A stretch of 64,000 nucleotides of DNA from Herbaspirillum sp. GW103 (GTDB lineage Bacteria > Pseudomonadota > Gammaproteobacteria > Burkholderiales > Burkholderiaceae_D). Below, piece by piece: positions 18,729-29,766 of the stretch. The notes beneath the pieces were generated by a model that saw only the letters and a list, made by a program, of their open reading frames with translations, was not told the DNA's origin and did not search any database. A program made the translations under genes and the position numbers. The stretch covers positions 1,116,001 through 1,180,000 of the forward strand of contig NZ_AJVC01000003.1 of NCBI RefSeq assembly GCF_000261365.1, read 5' to 3'. How positions within the stretch are numbered: the stretch's first letter is position 1; the number at the start of each line of letters is the position of its first letter.

Positions 18729-19517
18729 ATGAAACTCGACAAGAACACCCTCGCCCAGCTCGCCGAGCACCTGGAAAACGCCGAGCTGAAGGCGCACGAC
18801 GTCACCAAGATCACCGACGACCACCCGGACATGGACTGGGACGACGCCTACGCGATCCAGGACCTGATCCGCGCGCGCAAGGAAAGCCGTGGCCACAAGA
18901 CGGTGGGCCTCAAGTGCGGCCTGACCTCCTACGCCAAGATGAAGCAGATGGGCGTGGACACGCCGGTCTTCGGCTTCGTCAGCGACTACATGGCCTGCGC
19001 CGAAGGCAGCGACATCAAGACCTCCGAACTCATCCACCCCAAGGTCGAGGCCGAGATCTGCGTCGTCACCAAGGCGCCGCTCAAAGGTCCGGGCTGCCAC
19101 GTCGGCGCCGTGATGGCCGCGATCGACTTCGTGATCCCCGGCGTGGAGATCATCGACAGCCGCTACCGCGACTTCAAGTTCGACCTCAAGAGCGTGATCG
19201 CCGACAACACCTCGGCCTCGCGCTTCGTGATCGGTGGCCGCGCCCGTCGTGTGGAAGACCTGGACCTGCGCACGCTGGGCGTGGTGCTGGAGAAGAACGG
19301 CCAGATCGTGGCCATGGCCGCCGGCGCCGCCGTGATGGGCCACCCGGCCGCCGCCATCGCCGCCCTGGCCAACCACCTGGGCGCGCGCGGTCAGGAGATC
19401 CCGACGGGCAGCTTCATCATGACCGGCGGCGTGACCGAAGCCATTGCGGTGCAGGCCGGCGACAGCGTGAACGTGCGCTTCCAGGACCTGGGCACGGTTG
19501 GCATGCGATTCGTCTGA
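18729..19517 (+). CDS. dmpH: 4-oxalocrotonate decarboxylase
   Basis: A 262-aa protein homologous to the preceding hydratase, with VGLKCGLTSYAKMKQMG, HPKVEAEICVV (metal ligands) and EIIDSRYRDFKFDLKSVIADN, which suit DmpH/XylI. It decarboxylates 2-oxo-3-hexenedioate to 2-hydroxypentadienoate in complex with DmpE. It lies 19 bp downstream of dmpE. Confidence 0.88.
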   Translation: MKLDKNTLAQLAEHLENAELKAHDVTKITDDHPDMDWDDAYAIQDLIRARKESRGHKTVGLKCGLTSYAKMKQMGVDTPVFGFVSDYMACAEGSDIKTSELIHPKVEAEICVVTKAPLKGPGCHVGAVMAAIDFVIPGVEIIDSRYRDFKFDLKSVIADNTSASRFVIGGRARRVEDLDLRTLGVVLEKNGQIVAMAAGAAVMGHPAAAIAALANHLGARGQEIPTGSFIMTGGVTEAIAVQAGDSVNVRFQDLGTVGMRFV

Positions 19518-19542
19518 GCGCCGCCCTGAGCCGCCTGCACCC

Positions 19543-20145
19543 ATGAACGCACCCGCCACCCCGTCGCGCGCCGTGACCGTGCTGGTCACGCGCCGGGTCG
19601 CACCCCAAGGCGTGGCCGGCTTCGAGACGGCCATGGCCGGCATGATCGAGGCAGCGACCCACTTCCCCGGCCACCTGGGCGGCCACCTGGGCGGCCAGCT
19701 GGTGCGCCCTGGCGAGGCCGGCGGCGGCGACGAGCCCCTGCTCTACCACGTGGTCTTCGCCTTCGACAACGAGGCGCACCTGGCCGCCTGGCAGGACTCG
19801 CCCGAGCGGGCCCGCTGGCTCGCGCAAGTCGCACCCCACACCGTCGGTGCGCAGGAGATGCGCCGGGTCAGCGGGCTGGACTACTGGTTCGCGCCGGCGG
19901 GCAGCACCACCAAGGCGCCGCCGCGCTGGAAGGTGGCGATCGTGACTTGGCTGGGCATCTTCCCGACCGTGCTGCTGCTGTTCCTCACCGTGGCGCCGCT
20001 GCTGGCCGACTGGCCGCTGGTGCCGCGCACCATGGTCATCACCGTGCTGGTGGTGGTCCTCATGACCTGGGTGGTGGCGCCGCGCCTGACCCGCTGGCTG
20101 GCCGGCTGGCTGCACGCCCGTCCGCCCGTAGGAGGGCGCCCATGA
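19543..20145 (+). CDS. Monooxygenase-like (ABM fold) membrane protein
   Basis: A 200-aa protein with an N-terminal antibiotic-biosynthesis-monooxygenase-type ferredoxin-like domain ([36 protein letters not shown]). Two TM helices follow ([37 protein letters not shown]). ABM-TM fusions are known but their role is not. The stop overlaps the SDR start (ATGA), so the two are translationally coupled inside the catabolic operon. Confidence 0.75.
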   Translation: MNAPATPSRAVTVLVTRRVAPQGVAGFETAMAGMIEAATHFPGHLGGHLGGQLVRPGEAGGGDEPLLYHVVFAFDNEAHLAAWQDSPERARWLAQVAPHTVGAQEMRRVSGLDYWFAPAGSTTKAPPRWKVAIVTWLGIFPTVLLLFLTVAPLLADWPLVPRTMVITVLVVVLMTWVVAPRLTRWLAGWLHARPPVGGRP

Positions 20146-20945
20146 GCCCGGCACCACGCCCCCTGGCGGGGCAGACCGCCTTCGTCTCGGGCTCGACCGC
20201 TGGCATCGGCCTGGCCATCGCCCAGGCCCTGCTGGCCGACGGCGCCCATGTGGTGCTCAACGGCCGCGGCGAGGCGTCGGTGCAGCGCGCCCTGCAGACC
20301 CTGCGCCAACAGCACCCGCAGGCCGAGGTGTCGGGCATCGCCGCCGACCTGGGCACCGCCGCCGGCTGCGAGCAGGTGGCGACCCGGCTGGCCGATGTGG
20401 ACATCCTGGTCAACAACCTCGGCATCTTCGAGCCCAAGCCCTTCGAGCAGATCGCCGACGCCGACTGGCAGCACCTGTTCGAGGTCAACGTGATGAGCGG
20501 CGTGCGCCTCGCCCGCGCCGCGCTGCCCGGCATGCTGACGCGCAACCGCGGCCGCATCGTCTTCATCTCCAGCGAGTCGGGCATCTGCCCGCCGGCCGAG
20601 ATGGTGCATTACGGCATGAGCAAGTCGGCCCAGCTGTCCGTGGCACGCGGCCTGGCCGAGTGCTGCGCCGGCACCGCCGTCACGGTCAACAGCGTGCTGC
20701 CCGGCCCCACGCTGACCGAAGGCGCACGCGCTTTCTTCGACACGCTCGCCGCGCAGCAGGGCCTGAGCTTCGACGAAGCCGCGGCCCGCTTCTTCCGCGA
20801 CGCGCGCCCCACCTCGCTGCTGCGCCGCTTCATCCGCCCCGACGAGGTGGCGGCCATGGTGGCCTACGTCTGCAGCCCGCAGGCCAGCGCCACCACCGGC
20901 GCCGCGCTGCGGGTGGACGGTGGCGTGGTGCGCACGCTCACCTGA
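20142..20945 (+). CDS. Short-chain dehydrogenase/reductase
   Basis: A 267-aa classical SDR with cofactor motif [14 protein letters not shown] (TGxxxGxG type), NNLG, catalytic Ser in FISSES and YGMSK (Tyr and Lys). The substrate cannot be read from sequence. Its place before the acetaldehyde dehydrogenase gene suggests an alcohol or diol intermediate of substituted catechol breakdown. It is coupled to the upstream ABM-type gene. Confidence 0.85.
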   Translation: MSPAPRPLAGQTAFVSGSTAGIGLAIAQALLADGAHVVLNGRGEASVQRALQTLRQQHPQAEVSGIAADLGTAAGCEQVATRLADVDILVNNLGIFEPKPFEQIADADWQHLFEVNVMSGVRLARAALPGMLTRNRGRIVFISSESGICPPAEMVHYGMSKSAQLSVARGLAECCAGTAVTVNSVLPGPTLTEGARAFFDTLAAQQGLSFDEAAARFFRDARPTSLLRRFIRPDEVAAMVAYVCSPQASATTGAALRVDGGVVRTLT

Positions 20946-20977
20946 ACCTTTTTTCTTCTTCCCCCAGGAGTCAACCC

Positions 20978-21892
20978 ATGACCAAAAAAATCAAGTGCGC
21001 CCTGATCGGGCCCGGCAACATCGGCACCGACCTGCTGGCCAAGCTGCAGCGCAGCCCCTTGCTCGAACCCGTGTGGATGGTGGGCATCGATCCCAACTCC
21101 GACGGTCTCAAGCGCGCCAAGGAGATGGGCATCAAGACCACCGCCGAGGGTGTGGACGGCCTGATCCCGCACATGAAGGCCGACGGTGTGCAGATCGTGT
21201 TCGACGCCACCAGCGCCTACGTGCACGCCGAGAACTCGCGCAAGGTCAATGAGCAGGGCGCGATGATGATCGACCTCACGCCCGCCGCCATCGGCCCCTA
21301 CTGCGTGCCGCCGGTCAACCTCAAGCAGCACGTCGGCCAGCGCGAGATGAATGTGAACATGGTCACCTGCGGCGGCCAGGCCACCATCCCCATGGTCTAC
21401 GCGGTCAGCCGCGTGCAGCCGGTGAGCTACGGCGAGATCGTCGCCACCGTGTCCAGCAAATCGGTCGGTCCCGGCACGCGCAAGAACATCGACGAGTTCA
21501 CCCGCACCACGGCCGGCGCGGTCGAGAAGGTGGGCGGCGCCAAGAAGGGCAAGGCCATCATCGTGATCAACCCGGCCGAGCCGCCGCTGATCATGCGCGA
21601 CACGGTGCACTGCCTGGTCGAAGGCACGCCCGACGAGGCCGCGATCACGAAGTCGGTGCACGACATGATCAAGGAAGTGCAGAAGTACGTGCCGGGCTAC
21701 AAGCTGGTCAACGGCCCCGTCTTCGACGGCAACCGCGTCTCGGTCTTCATGGAGGTCGAGGGCCTGGGCGACTACCTGCCCAAGTACGCCGGCAACCTGG
21801 ACATCATGACCGCCGCCGCCGCGCGCACCGCCGAGATGTTTGCCGAAGAAATCCTGAAGGGCGAGCTCGTGCTCGAACCCGTCGCCGCCTGA
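20978..21892 (+). CDS. dmpF: Acetaldehyde dehydrogenase (acylating)
   Basis: A 304-aa enzyme with the NAD-binding start [16 protein letters not shown] and the catalytic Cys in [16 protein letters not shown]. With the aldolase DmpG it forms a complex that channels acetaldehyde and makes acetyl-CoA. ATG at 20978 with CAGGAG upstream; 13 bp before dmpG. Confidence 0.94.
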   Translation: MTKKIKCALIGPGNIGTDLLAKLQRSPLLEPVWMVGIDPNSDGLKRAKEMGIKTTAEGVDGLIPHMKADGVQIVFDATSAYVHAENSRKVNEQGAMMIDLTPAAIGPYCVPPVNLKQHVGQREMNVNMVTCGGQATIPMVYAVSRVQPVSYGEIVATVSSKSVGPGTRKNIDEFTRTTAGAVEKVGGAKKGKAIIVINPAEPPLIMRDTVHCLVEGTPDEAAITKSVHDMIKEVQKYVPGYKLVNGPVFDGNRVSVFMEVEGLGDYLPKYAGNLDIMTAAAARTAEMFAEEILKGELVLEPVAA

Positions 21893-21905
21893 TCCGGAGC
21901 ACCCC

Positions 21906-22946
21906 ATGAGCCAGCAAAAAATCACCCTGCACGACATGACCCTGCGCGACGGGATGCACCCCAAGCGCCACCTGATGACGCTCGAACAGATGAAGAGCAT
22001 CGCCTGCGGCCTCGACGCCGCCGGTGTGCCGCTGATCGAGGTCACCCACGGCGACGGCCTGGGCGGCTCCAGCGTCAACTACGGCTTCCCGGCCCACTCC
22101 GACGAGGAGTACCTGGGCACCGTGATCCCGCTGATGAAGCAGGCCAAGGTCTCGGCCCTGCTGCTGCCCGGCATCGGCACCGTCGACCACCTGAAGATGG
22201 CGCACGGCCTGGGCGTGCACACCATCCGCGTGGCCACGCACTGCACCGAAGCCGACGTGAGCGAGCAGCACATCACCTTCGCCCGAAAGCTCGACATGGA
22301 CACCGTGGGCTTCCTGATGATGGCCCACATGAACAGCCCCGAAGGCCTGGTGAAACAGGCCAAGCTGATGGAGGGCTATGGCGCCAACTGCATCTACATC
22401 ACCGACTCGGCCGGCTACATGCTGCCCGCCGACGTGAAGGCCCGCCTGCAGGCCGTGCGCGACGCGCTCAAGCCCGAGACCGAGCTGGGCTTCCACGGCC
22501 ACCACAACCTGGCCATGGGCGTGGCCAACTCGGTCGCCGCCATTGAATGTGGCGCCACCCGCATCGACGCTGCCGCCGCCGGCCTGGGCGCGGGCGCAGG
22601 CAACACGCCGATGGAAGTGCTGGTCGCCGTGCTCGACCGCATGGACGTGCAGACCGGTGTGGACGTCTGGAAGATCCAGGACGTGGCCGAAGACCTGGTC
22701 ACGCCCATCATGGACTTCCCGATCCGCATCGACCGCGACGCGCTCACGCTGGGCTACGCCGGCGTGTACGGCAGCTTCCTGCTGTTCGCCAAACGCGCCG
22801 CCGTCAAGTACGGCCTGTCGGCGCGCGACATCCTGGTCGAACTGGGCCGCAAGAAGATGGTCGGTGGCCAGGAAGACATGATCGAAGACACGGCCATGAC
22901 CATGGCTCGCGCGCGAGATGCGCGCGAGCAGAAAAAAGCGGCCTGA
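21906..22946 (+). CDS. dmpG: 4-hydroxy-2-oxovalerate aldolase
   Basis: A 346-aa class II aldolase of the HMGL-like family. It has [13 protein letters not shown] (metal Asp and Arg), [12 protein letters not shown], and the metal histidines in [11 protein letters not shown]. It splits 4-hydroxy-2-oxovalerate to pyruvate and acetaldehyde, partner of DmpF. Final step of the lower pathway. Confidence 0.95.
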   Translation: MSQQKITLHDMTLRDGMHPKRHLMTLEQMKSIACGLDAAGVPLIEVTHGDGLGGSSVNYGFPAHSDEEYLGTVIPLMKQAKVSALLLPGIGTVDHLKMAHGLGVHTIRVATHCTEADVSEQHITFARKLDMDTVGFLMMAHMNSPEGLVKQAKLMEGYGANCIYITDSAGYMLPADVKARLQAVRDALKPETELGFHGHHNLAMGVANSVAAIECGATRIDAAAAGLGAGAGNTPMEVLVAVLDRMDVQTGVDVWKIQDVAEDLVTPIMDFPIRIDRDALTLGYAGVYGSFLLFAKRAAVKYGLSARDILVELGRKKMVGGQEDMIEDTAMTMARARDAREQKKAA

Positions 22947-22958
22947 GGAACGCACCCT

Positions 22959-23936
22959 ATGCAACGCAGAGATTTCATCGCCTCCGTGGGGGCCGGCCTG
23001 GCCCTGGCACCCGCCGCTGGTTGGTCGCAGGACGCCTACCCCGCCCGTCCCGTCAAGCTCATCGTGCCCTTCCCACCGGGTGGACCCACCGACATCATGG
23101 GCCGCACCGCCGCCAAGGCCATGGGCGACGCGCTGGGCCAGTCCTTCGTGGTCGAGAACAAGGCCGGCGCCGGCGGCAACATCGGCACCGACGCGGTGGC
23201 CAAGGCCGCACCGGACGGCTACACCATCGGGCTGTCGGCCATCAGCAGCCTGGCCATCGCGCCCTACCTCTACGACAAGCTGCCGTTCCAGGTGGAAAAG
23301 GACTTCGCCCCGATCTCGCTGGTGGGCACCACGCCCTGCGTGATCGTCGTGCACCCGAGCGCACCGTTCGCCGACCTCAAGGGTCTGGTGGCCTACGCCA
23401 AGGCCAACCCGGGCAAGCTCGGCTACGCCACGTCCGGCATCGGCACCAGCAACCACCTGGCGGCCGAGCTGCTGCAGTCGGTGGCCGGCATCGAACTCAC
23501 CAACATCCCCTACAAGGGGTCGAGCCAGATCGTGCCGGACCTGCTCTCGGGCACGGTGATCATGAGCATGGAAAGCTCGCTGGCCACCACCTTGCAGCAC
23601 ATCCGCAGCGGCAAGCTCAAGGCGCTGGCCGTCACCTCGCCCACGCGCGCCAAGGCCCTGCCGGACGTACCGACCGTGGCCGAGTCCGGTTACCCCGGCT
23701 TCGCGGTGGAGACCTGGTTCGGCCTGGTCGCCCCCGCCGCCACCCCGGCCGCCGTCGTGCAGAAGCTGCACGACGCCTGGGCCAAAGGCGCCAAGACCGC
23801 CGAGGCCCAGGCCGCGTTCGACAACATCTCCGGCAACCTGCGCGTCACCACGCCCCAGGAGTTCGACGCCTTCATCAAGGCCGAGAACAACCGCTGGGGT
23901 GCCCTGATCCGCAAGCTGGACATCAAAGCCAACTGA
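22959..23936 (+). CDS. Bug/TctC-type periplasmic solute-binding protein
   Basis: A 325-aa protein with a Tat/Sec-like signal (MQRRDFIASVGAGLALAP) and the Bug-family pattern YPARPVKLIVPFPPGGPTD, then NKAGAGGNIGTDAVAKAAPDGYT. Bug proteins bind organic acids and normally deliver them to TctAB, but no membrane partner lies in the window. Such orphan Bug genes are common in Burkholderiales catabolic operons. It lies between dmpG and the tautomerase gene, so uptake or sensing of an aromatic acid or pathway intermediate is likely but unproven. Confidence 0.9.
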   Translation: MQRRDFIASVGAGLALAPAAGWSQDAYPARPVKLIVPFPPGGPTDIMGRTAAKAMGDALGQSFVVENKAGAGGNIGTDAVAKAAPDGYTIGLSAISSLAIAPYLYDKLPFQVEKDFAPISLVGTTPCVIVVHPSAPFADLKGLVAYAKANPGKLGYATSGIGTSNHLAAELLQSVAGIELTNIPYKGSSQIVPDLLSGTVIMSMESSLATTLQHIRSGKLKALAVTSPTRAKALPDVPTVAESGYPGFAVETWFGLVAPAATPAAVVQKLHDAWAKGAKTAEAQAAFDNISGNLRVTTPQEFDAFIKAENNRWGALIRKLDIKAN

Positions 23937-23953
23937 CCCAGGAGACCACCACC

Positions 23954-24145
23954 ATGCCGTTCGCACAGATCTACATACTCGAAGGCCGCACGCCCGAGCA
24001 GAAGAAGGCCGTGATCGAGAAGGTCACCCAGGCGCTGCACGAGGCCATCGACGCGAAGAAGGAAACCATCCGCGTCTGGATCCACGAAATGCCCAAGGAG
24101 AACTGGGGCATCGCGGGCGTCAGCGCCAAAGACCTCGGCCGCTGA
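23954..24145 (+). CDS. dmpI: 4-oxalocrotonate tautomerase
   Basis: A 63-aa protein with the catalytic N-terminal proline right after Met (MPFAQIYILEGRT). It has Arg in ETIRVWIHEMPKENWGIAG and ends in Arg, as in 4-OT/DmpI. It converts the enol form of 4-oxalocrotonate to the keto form for DmpH. It completes the oxalocrotonate branch. Confidence 0.92.
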   Translation: MPFAQIYILEGRTPEQKKAVIEKVTQALHEAIDAKKETIRVWIHEMPKENWGIAGVSAKDLGR

Positions 24146-24436
24146 CCAGGACCGGAATCGCCGCCCAGCGCTACCAGGGGCGCGTGGTGCAGGCGGCCCT
24201 GCAGGCCCATGGCCGCGTCGACGCGTCGGTGCACAACGTGGGCGGCACCATCTGGGTGCGTCTCGCCCGGTGCCATCGACAACGGCCAGCGCATCGTGCC
24301 GCGCAACCCGCAGCCGCTGAGCGAGGCCGAGACCGGCTGGATGAAAGCCATCTACACCCAGTTGCTGCGCGACACGCCGATGAACCGCCTGGGCACACCA
24401 GAAGAGATCGCCGCGGACTTGGCGGCCGGGTGGTGA
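24146..24436 (+). pseudogene. BenD-like cis-diol dehydrogenase remnant
   Basis: The first half in one frame reads AALQAHGRVDASVHNVGGTI, the NAG-region of an SDR of the benzoate cis-diol dehydrogenase (BenD) type. After a frame change near 24262 the second half reads RNPQPLSEAETGWMKAIYTQ and NRLGTPEEIAADLAAGW, which is the C-terminal part. The N-terminus and the catalytic YxxxK segment are deleted. It is a relic of an earlier upstream-pathway gene, suggesting that the operon once included ring-dihydroxylation functions. Confidence 0.7.
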
Positions 24437-24479
24437 CAATGGGACACACCCTGTTCACCACACCCCGAGGAGAAGGCCC

Positions 24480-25868
24480 TTGAACGCTGCCCACCTGTCG
24501 CTGGCCGAGCACGCCGCCCGCCTGCGCCGCCGCGAACTGACGGCGGTGGCCCTGATCGACACCTGCGCGCAACACCACGCGCGCATGGAACCCCGGCTCA
24601 ACGCCTACAAGACCTGGGACGGCGCGCGCGCCCGCAGCGCCGCCGCTGCGGTCGACACCCTGCTGGACCAGGGCCAGGACCTGGGCCCGCTGATGGGCTT
24701 GCCGGTGTCGGTGAAGGACCTGTACGGCGTGCCCGGCCTGCCGGTGTTTGCGGGCAGCGACGAGGCCCTGCCCGAAGCCTGGCAGGCGGCCGGCCCGCTG
24801 GTCGCGCGGCTGCAGCGGCAACTGGGCATCGTGGTCGGCAAGACGCACACGGTCGAGTTCGCGTTCGGGGGTCTTGGCGTCAACGCCCACTGGGGCACGC
24901 CCCGGAACCCCTGGTCACCCCACGAGCACCGCGTGCCAGGCGGGTCCAGCGCGGGCGCGGGCGTCTCGCTGGTGCAGGGCAGCGCCCTGCTGGCGCTGGG
25001 CACCGACACCGCCGGTTCGGTGCGCGTGCCCGCGTCCATGACCGGACAGGTGGGCCTGAAGACCACCGTGGGGCGCTGGCCGGTCGAAGGCATCGTGCCC
25101 CTGTCGTCCTCGCTCGACACCGCGGGCGTGCTCACCCGCACGGTGGAAGACCTGGCCTACGCGTTCGCCGCCCTCGACACAGAGAGCCAGGGCCTGCCCG
25201 CGCCTGCCCCGGTGCGCGTGCAAGGACTGCGCGTCGGCGTGCCGACCAACCACTTCTGGGACGACATCGACCCGAGCATCGCCGCCGCCGTGGAAGCGGC
25301 CGTTCAGCGCCTCGCCCAGGCCGGCGCGCAGGTGGTCCGGTTCCCGCTGCCGCACTGCGAGGAAGCCTTCGACATCTTCCGCCGCGGCGGCCTCGCAGCG
25401 TCCGAACTCGCGGCCTACCTCGACCAGCACTTCCCGCACAAGGTGGAGCGGCTGGACCCGGTGGTGCGCGACCGCGTGCGCTGGGCCGAGCAGGTGTCTT
25501 CCGTCGAGTACCTGCGGCGCAAGGCCGTGCTGCAGCGCTGCGGCGCGGGCGCGGCCCGGTTGTTCGACGACGTCGACGTCCTGCTCACGCCCACCGTGCC
25601 CGCCTCGCCGCCGCGGCTGGCCGACATCGGCACGGTGGAGACCTACGCGCCGGCCAACATGAAGGCCATGCGCAACACCGCCATCAGCAACCTGTTCGGC
25701 TGGTGCGCGCTGACGATGCCCGTGGGCCTCGACGCCAACCGGATGCCGGTGGGCCTGCAGCTGATGGGGCCGCCGCGCGCCGAAGCGCGGCTGATCGGCA
25801 TCGCGCTCGGCATCGAGGCCCTCATCGGCCAGGGCCACGCGCTGCTGGGCGCGCCCGACCTGCCATAG
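24480..25868 (+). CDS. Amidase-signature-family hydrolase
   Basis: A 462-aa amidase with the Ser-cisSer-Lys triad: Lys in LPVSVKDLYGVPG, cis-Ser in PGGSSAGAGVSL and nucleophile Ser in GTDTAGSVRVPAS. The start is TTG at 24480 with GAGGAGAAGG just upstream. The substrate is unknown. In an IS1071-linked catechol operon it may free an aromatic amine or acid from an amide such as an anilide. It is separated by 43 bp from the downstream hydratase gene. Confidence 0.9.
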   Translation: MNAAHLSLAEHAARLRRRELTAVALIDTCAQHHARMEPRLNAYKTWDGARARSAAAAVDTLLDQGQDLGPLMGLPVSVKDLYGVPGLPVFAGSDEALPEAWQAAGPLVARLQRQLGIVVGKTHTVEFAFGGLGVNAHWGTPRNPWSPHEHRVPGGSSAGAGVSLVQGSALLALGTDTAGSVRVPASMTGQVGLKTTVGRWPVEGIVPLSSSLDTAGVLTRTVEDLAYAFAALDTESQGLPAPAPVRVQGLRVGVPTNHFWDDIDPSIAAAVEAAVQRLAQAGAQVVRFPLPHCEEAFDIFRRGGLAASELAAYLDQHFPHKVERLDPVVRDRVRWAEQVSSVEYLRRKAVLQRCGAGAARLFDDVDVLLTPTVPASPPRLADIGTVETYAPANMKAMRNTAISNLFGWCALTMPVGLDANRMPVGLQLMGPPRAEARLIGIALGIEALIGQGHALLGAPDLP

Positions 25869-25910
25869 CCGGCGCGCCCCACCCTCAACCTTTCCAGGCG
25901 GAGCCCCCCC

Positions 25911-26705
25911 ATGACCCAGACGCCCAACCAACTCGCCGAAGCGATCTGGGCCGCCCGCCAGGCCGGTCGGACACTGGACGCCGCAGCCACCATCGGCACG
26001 CCCGACCTCGCCACCGCCTACGCCATCCAGCGCGCGCTGCTCGGCCTGCGCCTGGCCGCCGGCGAGCGCGTGGTCGGGTGGAAGCTGGGTTACACGTCGG
26101 AAGTGATGCGCCGCCAGATGGGCATAGCCCGGCCCAACATCGGGCCGCTGACCGACCGGATGCTGCTGAACTCGGGCGACGCGGTGCACGAGCGCCTGGT
26201 GCAGCCGCGGGTCGAACCCGAGATCGGGCTGCGCCTCCAAACCGCCCTCGACGCGCGGCACGCGCCCGTCGACCGCCACACCGTGGTCGCCGCCGTGGAG
26301 GGCGCCTACGCCTGCCTCGAAGTCGTGCACTCCACCTGGACAGGCTACCGCTTCAACCTCGAACAGAACACCGCCGACAACTCGTCCGCCGGCCAGGTCG
26401 TCGTCGGGCCACGCCTGCCGGTGACCGACCTGATGGCGGCGGGCACCGTGGCGGTGCGCCTGCACGACGGCAGCCACCACACGCTGGGACAGGGCGTGGG
26501 CGCCGATGCCGACGGCCACCCCCTTGACGCGGTGGCGCGGCTGGCGCGGGAGCTGGCCGCGTTTGGTCAGCGGCTGGAGGCGGGTGATCTGGTGATCACG
26601 GGTGGGCTGACAAAGGCTTGTGAGCTGGAGGTGGGGGGGAGGTTGACGGGAGTGTTTTCGTTTGGGGACGCTTGGTCGGTAGATGTGACTGTGCGGCGTC
26701 TGTGA
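25911..26705 (+). CDS. Second 2-oxopent-4-enoate hydratase-like protein
   Basis: A 264-aa paralogue of DmpE/DmpH: VVGWKLGYTSEVMRRQMGI, VEPEIGLRL and the YACLEVVHSTWTGYRF-like region followed by NTADNSSAG. It is divergent from 17924 and 18729, so it was acquired separately rather than duplicated recently. It could serve substituted substrates. It is the last gene before the mer transposon, 56 bp from its inverted repeat. Confidence 0.82.
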   Translation: MTQTPNQLAEAIWAARQAGRTLDAAATIGTPDLATAYAIQRALLGLRLAAGERVVGWKLGYTSEVMRRQMGIARPNIGPLTDRMLLNSGDAVHERLVQPRVEPEIGLRLQTALDARHAPVDRHTVVAAVEGAYACLEVVHSTWTGYRFNLEQNTADNSSAGQVVVGPRLPVTDLMAAGTVAVRLHDGSHHTLGQGVGADADGHPLDAVARLARELAAFGQRLEAGDLVITGGLTKACELEVGGRLTGVFSFGDAWSVDVTVRRL

Positions 26706-26761
26706 AACGACACTTGATAGGTGCGGATCGCCTGCACATCAACCCGGTCAACGAACGGCTC

Positions 26762-26799
26762 GGGGTCGTCTCAGAAAACGGAAAATAAAGCACGCTAAG
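26762..26799 (+). repeat. Terminal inverted repeat, tnpA end
   Basis: 38 bp, exact reverse complement of 34957-34994. The tnpA stop codon (26795-26797) lies inside it. Confidence 0.95.
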
Positions 26800-29764
26800 C
26801 AGGTTGCAACGGCCGCAGCGGCCTGAACTTGCCCGCGCCGATCTTGGCGCTGCTGCGCCAGAGGTAATCGCCGGTCAGGTTGATGTGCTCCCAGCCGAGC
26901 GGCGACAGGTACTGCAACAGCGCGTCATCGACGGCGTGGCCGTTGCCCCGCAGCGCGTGCGCAGCCCGTTCCAGATAGACCGTGTTCCATAGCACGACGG
27001 CCGCCGTCACCAGGTTGAGGCCGCTGGCACGGTAGCGCTGCTGCTCAAAGCTGCGGTCGCGGATTTCACCCAGACGGTTGAAGAACACGGCGCGGGCCAG
27101 CGCATTGCGGGCTTCGCCCTTGTTCAGCCCAGCGTGCACGCGACGGCGCAGCTCCACGCTTTGCAACCAATCCAGGATGAACAGCGTGCGCTCGATACGC
27201 CCCAGCTCGCGCAGGGCCACGGCCAGGCCGTTCTGGCGCGGATAGCTGCCGAGCTTGCGCAGCATCAGCGAAGCCGTCACCGTGCCCTGCTTGATCGACG
27301 TGGCCAGCCGTAGAATTTCATCCCAATGGGCGCGAATAGCCTTGATGTTCAGTCTGTCGCTGCTAATCATCGGCTTGAGCGCGTCGTAGACGGTGTCGCC
27401 CTTGGGGATGAACAGCTTGGTGTCGCCCAGGTCGCGGATGCGCGGCGCAAAGCGGAAGCCCAGCAGGTGCATCAGGCCAAATACATGATCGGTGAATCCT
27501 GCCGTATCGGTGTAGTGCTCCTCGATGCGCAGGTCGGACTCGTGGTACAGCAAGCCGTCGAGCACATAGGTCGAGTCGCGCACGCCGACATTGACCACCT
27601 TGGTGTGGAATGGCGCGTACTGGTCGGAGATGTGGGTGTAGAAAGTCCGCCCAGGACTGCTGCCATATTTCGGGTTGATGTGGCCAGTGCTCTCGGCCTT
27701 GCTGCCGGTTCGGAAATTCTGGCCGTCCGACGATGACGTGGTGCCGTCGCCCCAGTGCTCGGCGAAGGGATGCCGGAACTGCGCATTGACCAGTTCGGCC
27801 AGCGCCGACGAATAGGTTTCGTCGCGGGTATGCCAGGCTTGGAGCCAGGCGAGCTTGGCGTAGGTCGTTCCGGGGCAGGACTCCGCCATCTTGGTCAGAC
27901 CCAGGTTGATGGCGTCGGCCAGGATCGTGGTCAGCAGCAGGTTCTTGTCCTTGGCCAGGTCGCCCGATTTCAGGTGCGCGAAGTGCCGGGTGAAGCCTGT
28001 CCATTCGTCTACCTCCAGCAGCAGTTCGGTGATCTTGACGTGCGGCAGGATCATTGCTGTCTGGTCGATCAGCGCCTGCGCGGTGTCGGGCACCGCCGCA
28101 TCGAGCGGCGTGATCTTCAGGCCCGACTCCGTGATGATGGCGTCCGGCAGCTCGTTGGCCAGCGCCATGCGGTTGACGGTGGCGAGCTGCGTTTCCAGCA
28201 GCGTCAGCCGGTCATGCAGGTACCGGTCGCAGTCGGTGGCCACGGCCAGCGGCAATTCGCTGGCCTGCTTGAGGCTGGCGAATTTCGCGGGCGGCACCAG
28301 GTAGTCCTCGAAGTCCTTGAACTGGCGCGACCCCTGCACCCAGATGTCGCCGGAACGCAACGCGTTCTTCATCTCCGACAGCGCGCACAGCTCGTAGTAG
28401 CGCCGGTCGATGCCGGTGTCGGTCATGACCAGCTTCTGCCAGCGCGGCTTGATGAACTCGGTCGGCGCGTCGGCGGGCACCTTGCGGGCGTTGTCGCTGT
28501 TCATGCCGCGCAGCACCTCGATGGCGTCGAGCACGTCCTTCGCGGCGGGAGCGGCCCGCAGCTTGAGCACGGCAAGGAATTCCGGCGCGTAGCGGCGCAG
28601 CGTGGCGTAGCTTTCGCCGATGCGGTGCAGGAAATCGAAGTCCTCGGGCTGCGCAAGCTTCTGCGCTTCGGTGACGCTCTCGGCGAAGGCATCCCAGGAC
28701 ATGACGGCCTCGATGGCGGCGAACGGATCGCGGCCCGCCTGCTTGGCCTCGATCAGCGCCTGGCCGATGCGGCCGAACAACCGCACCTTGGCGTTGATCG
28801 CCTTGCCGGACGCCTGGAATTGCTGCTGATGCTTGTTCTTGGCGGCGTTGAACAGCTTGCCCAGGATGCGGTCGTGCAGGTCGATGATTTCGTCGGTGAC
28901 GGTGGCCATGCCCTCGATGGCAAGCGCCACCAGGGTGGCATAGCGTCGCTGCGCCTCGAACTTGGCCAGGTCGGCGGGCGTCATCTGGCCACCCTCACGG
29001 GCGATCTTGAGCAGGCGGTTCTGGTGCACCGACCGCTCGATGCCAGAAGGCAGGTCGAGCGCCTGCCACGCTTTGAGGCGTTCGATGTGTTCCAGCATGT
29101 GCCGCGAATTCGGTTTGACGGGCGATTGGCGCAGCCAGGCCAGCCAGGTCGTTTTGCCGTTGTCCCGACGCTTGAGCAGATCGTCGAGGCGGCGGCGATG
29201 CGCGTCCGACAGCGGTTCGGCCAAGGCATCGTAGATGCGCCGGTTGGCGCGGGTGATTGCTTCGGCGCTCGCCCGCTCGACGGCGTTGAGGGCAGGCAGA
29301 ATGACCGACTGCTGCCGCAGGTGCTCGATCAAGGTGCTGGCCAGCACGATGCCCTTGTCGGTCTGCAAGGCCATCTCGGTCAGCAACTGGACGGCCTGCC
29401 GGTAGTGGCCCATGGTAAAGGGCTGGAAGCCGAACACCGTTTGCAGTTCGACCAGGTGCTCGCGCCGGGTCTGCTCCCGCTGCCCGTATTCGTCCCAGCT
29501 TTCGACGCTGACCTTGAGCTGGTCGGCGACCAGTTTCAACAAGGGCGGAAACGGCGGCTCATCGACGCCCAGGATGACACCAGGAAAGCGCAGGTAACAG
29601 AGCTGCACGGCGAAGCCCAGCCGGTTGGCCGGGCCGCGCCGCTGCCGGATGATGGAGAGGTCGGTTTCGCTGAACGTGTAGTGACGGATCAACTCATCCT
29701 TGGTGTCCGGCAACGCCAGCAGGCTTTCGCGCTCGGCGGCGGACAGGATTGAACGACGTGGCAT
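26795..29764 (-). CDS. tnpA: Tn21-subfamily transposase
   Basis: A 989-aa Tn3-family transposase of usual Tn21/Tn501 length, beginning [20 protein letters not shown]. The C-terminal DDE domain includes [19 protein letters not shown] and [18 protein letters not shown], ending with [20 protein letters not shown]. The frame is intact. It is co-directional with tnpR and starts two bases after its stop. It acts on the 38-bp ends. Confidence 0.97.
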   Translation of the reverse strand: MPRRSILSAAERESLLALPDTKDELIRHYTFSETDLSIIRQRRGPANRLGFAVQLCYLRFPGVILGVDEPPFPPLLKLVADQLKVSVESWDEYGQREQTRREHLVELQTVFGFQPFTMGHYRQAVQLLTEMALQTDKGIVLASTLIEHLRQQSVILPALNAVERASAEAITRANRRIYDALAEPLSDAHRRRLDDLLKRRDNGKTTWLAWLRQSPVKPNSRHMLEHIERLKAWQALDLPSGIERSVHQNRLLKIAREGGQMTPADLAKFEAQRRYATLVALAIEGMATVTDEIIDLHDRILGKLFNAAKNKHQQQFQASGKAINAKVRLFGRIGQALIEAKQAGRDPFAAIEAVMSWDAFAESVTEAQKLAQPEDFDFLHRIGESYATLRRYAPEFLAVLKLRAAPAAKDVLDAIEVLRGMNSDNARKVPADAPTEFIKPRWQKLVMTDTGIDRRYYELCALSEMKNALRSGDIWVQGSRQFKDFEDYLVPPAKFASLKQASELPLAVATDCDRYLHDRLTLLETQLATVNRMALANELPDAIITESGLKITPLDAAVPDTAQALIDQTAMILPHVKITELLLEVDEWTGFTRHFAHLKSGDLAKDKNLLLTTILADAINLGLTKMAESCPGTTYAKLAWLQAWHTRDETYSSALAELVNAQFRHPFAEHWGDGTTSSSDGQNFRTGSKAESTGHINPKYGSSPGRTFYTHISDQYAPFHTKVVNVGVRDSTYVLDGLLYHESDLRIEEHYTDTAGFTDHVFGLMHLLGFRFAPRIRDLGDTKLFIPKGDTVYDALKPMISSDRLNIKAIRAHWDEILRLATSIKQGTVTASLMLRKLGSYPRQNGLAVALRELGRIERTLFILDWLQSVELRRRVHAGLNKGEARNALARAVFFNRLGEIRDRSFEQQRYRASGLNLVTAAVVLWNTVYLERAAHALRGNGHAVDDALLQYLSPLGWEHINLTGDYLWRSSAKIGAGKFRPLRPLQPA

Positions 29765-29766
29765 AT

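Noticed and set aside
27755..29752. Long open frame (665 codons) on the plus strand
   Set aside because: It is antisense to the intact Tn21-type transposase gene and has no family motifs; long antisense frames are usual in GC-rich DNA.
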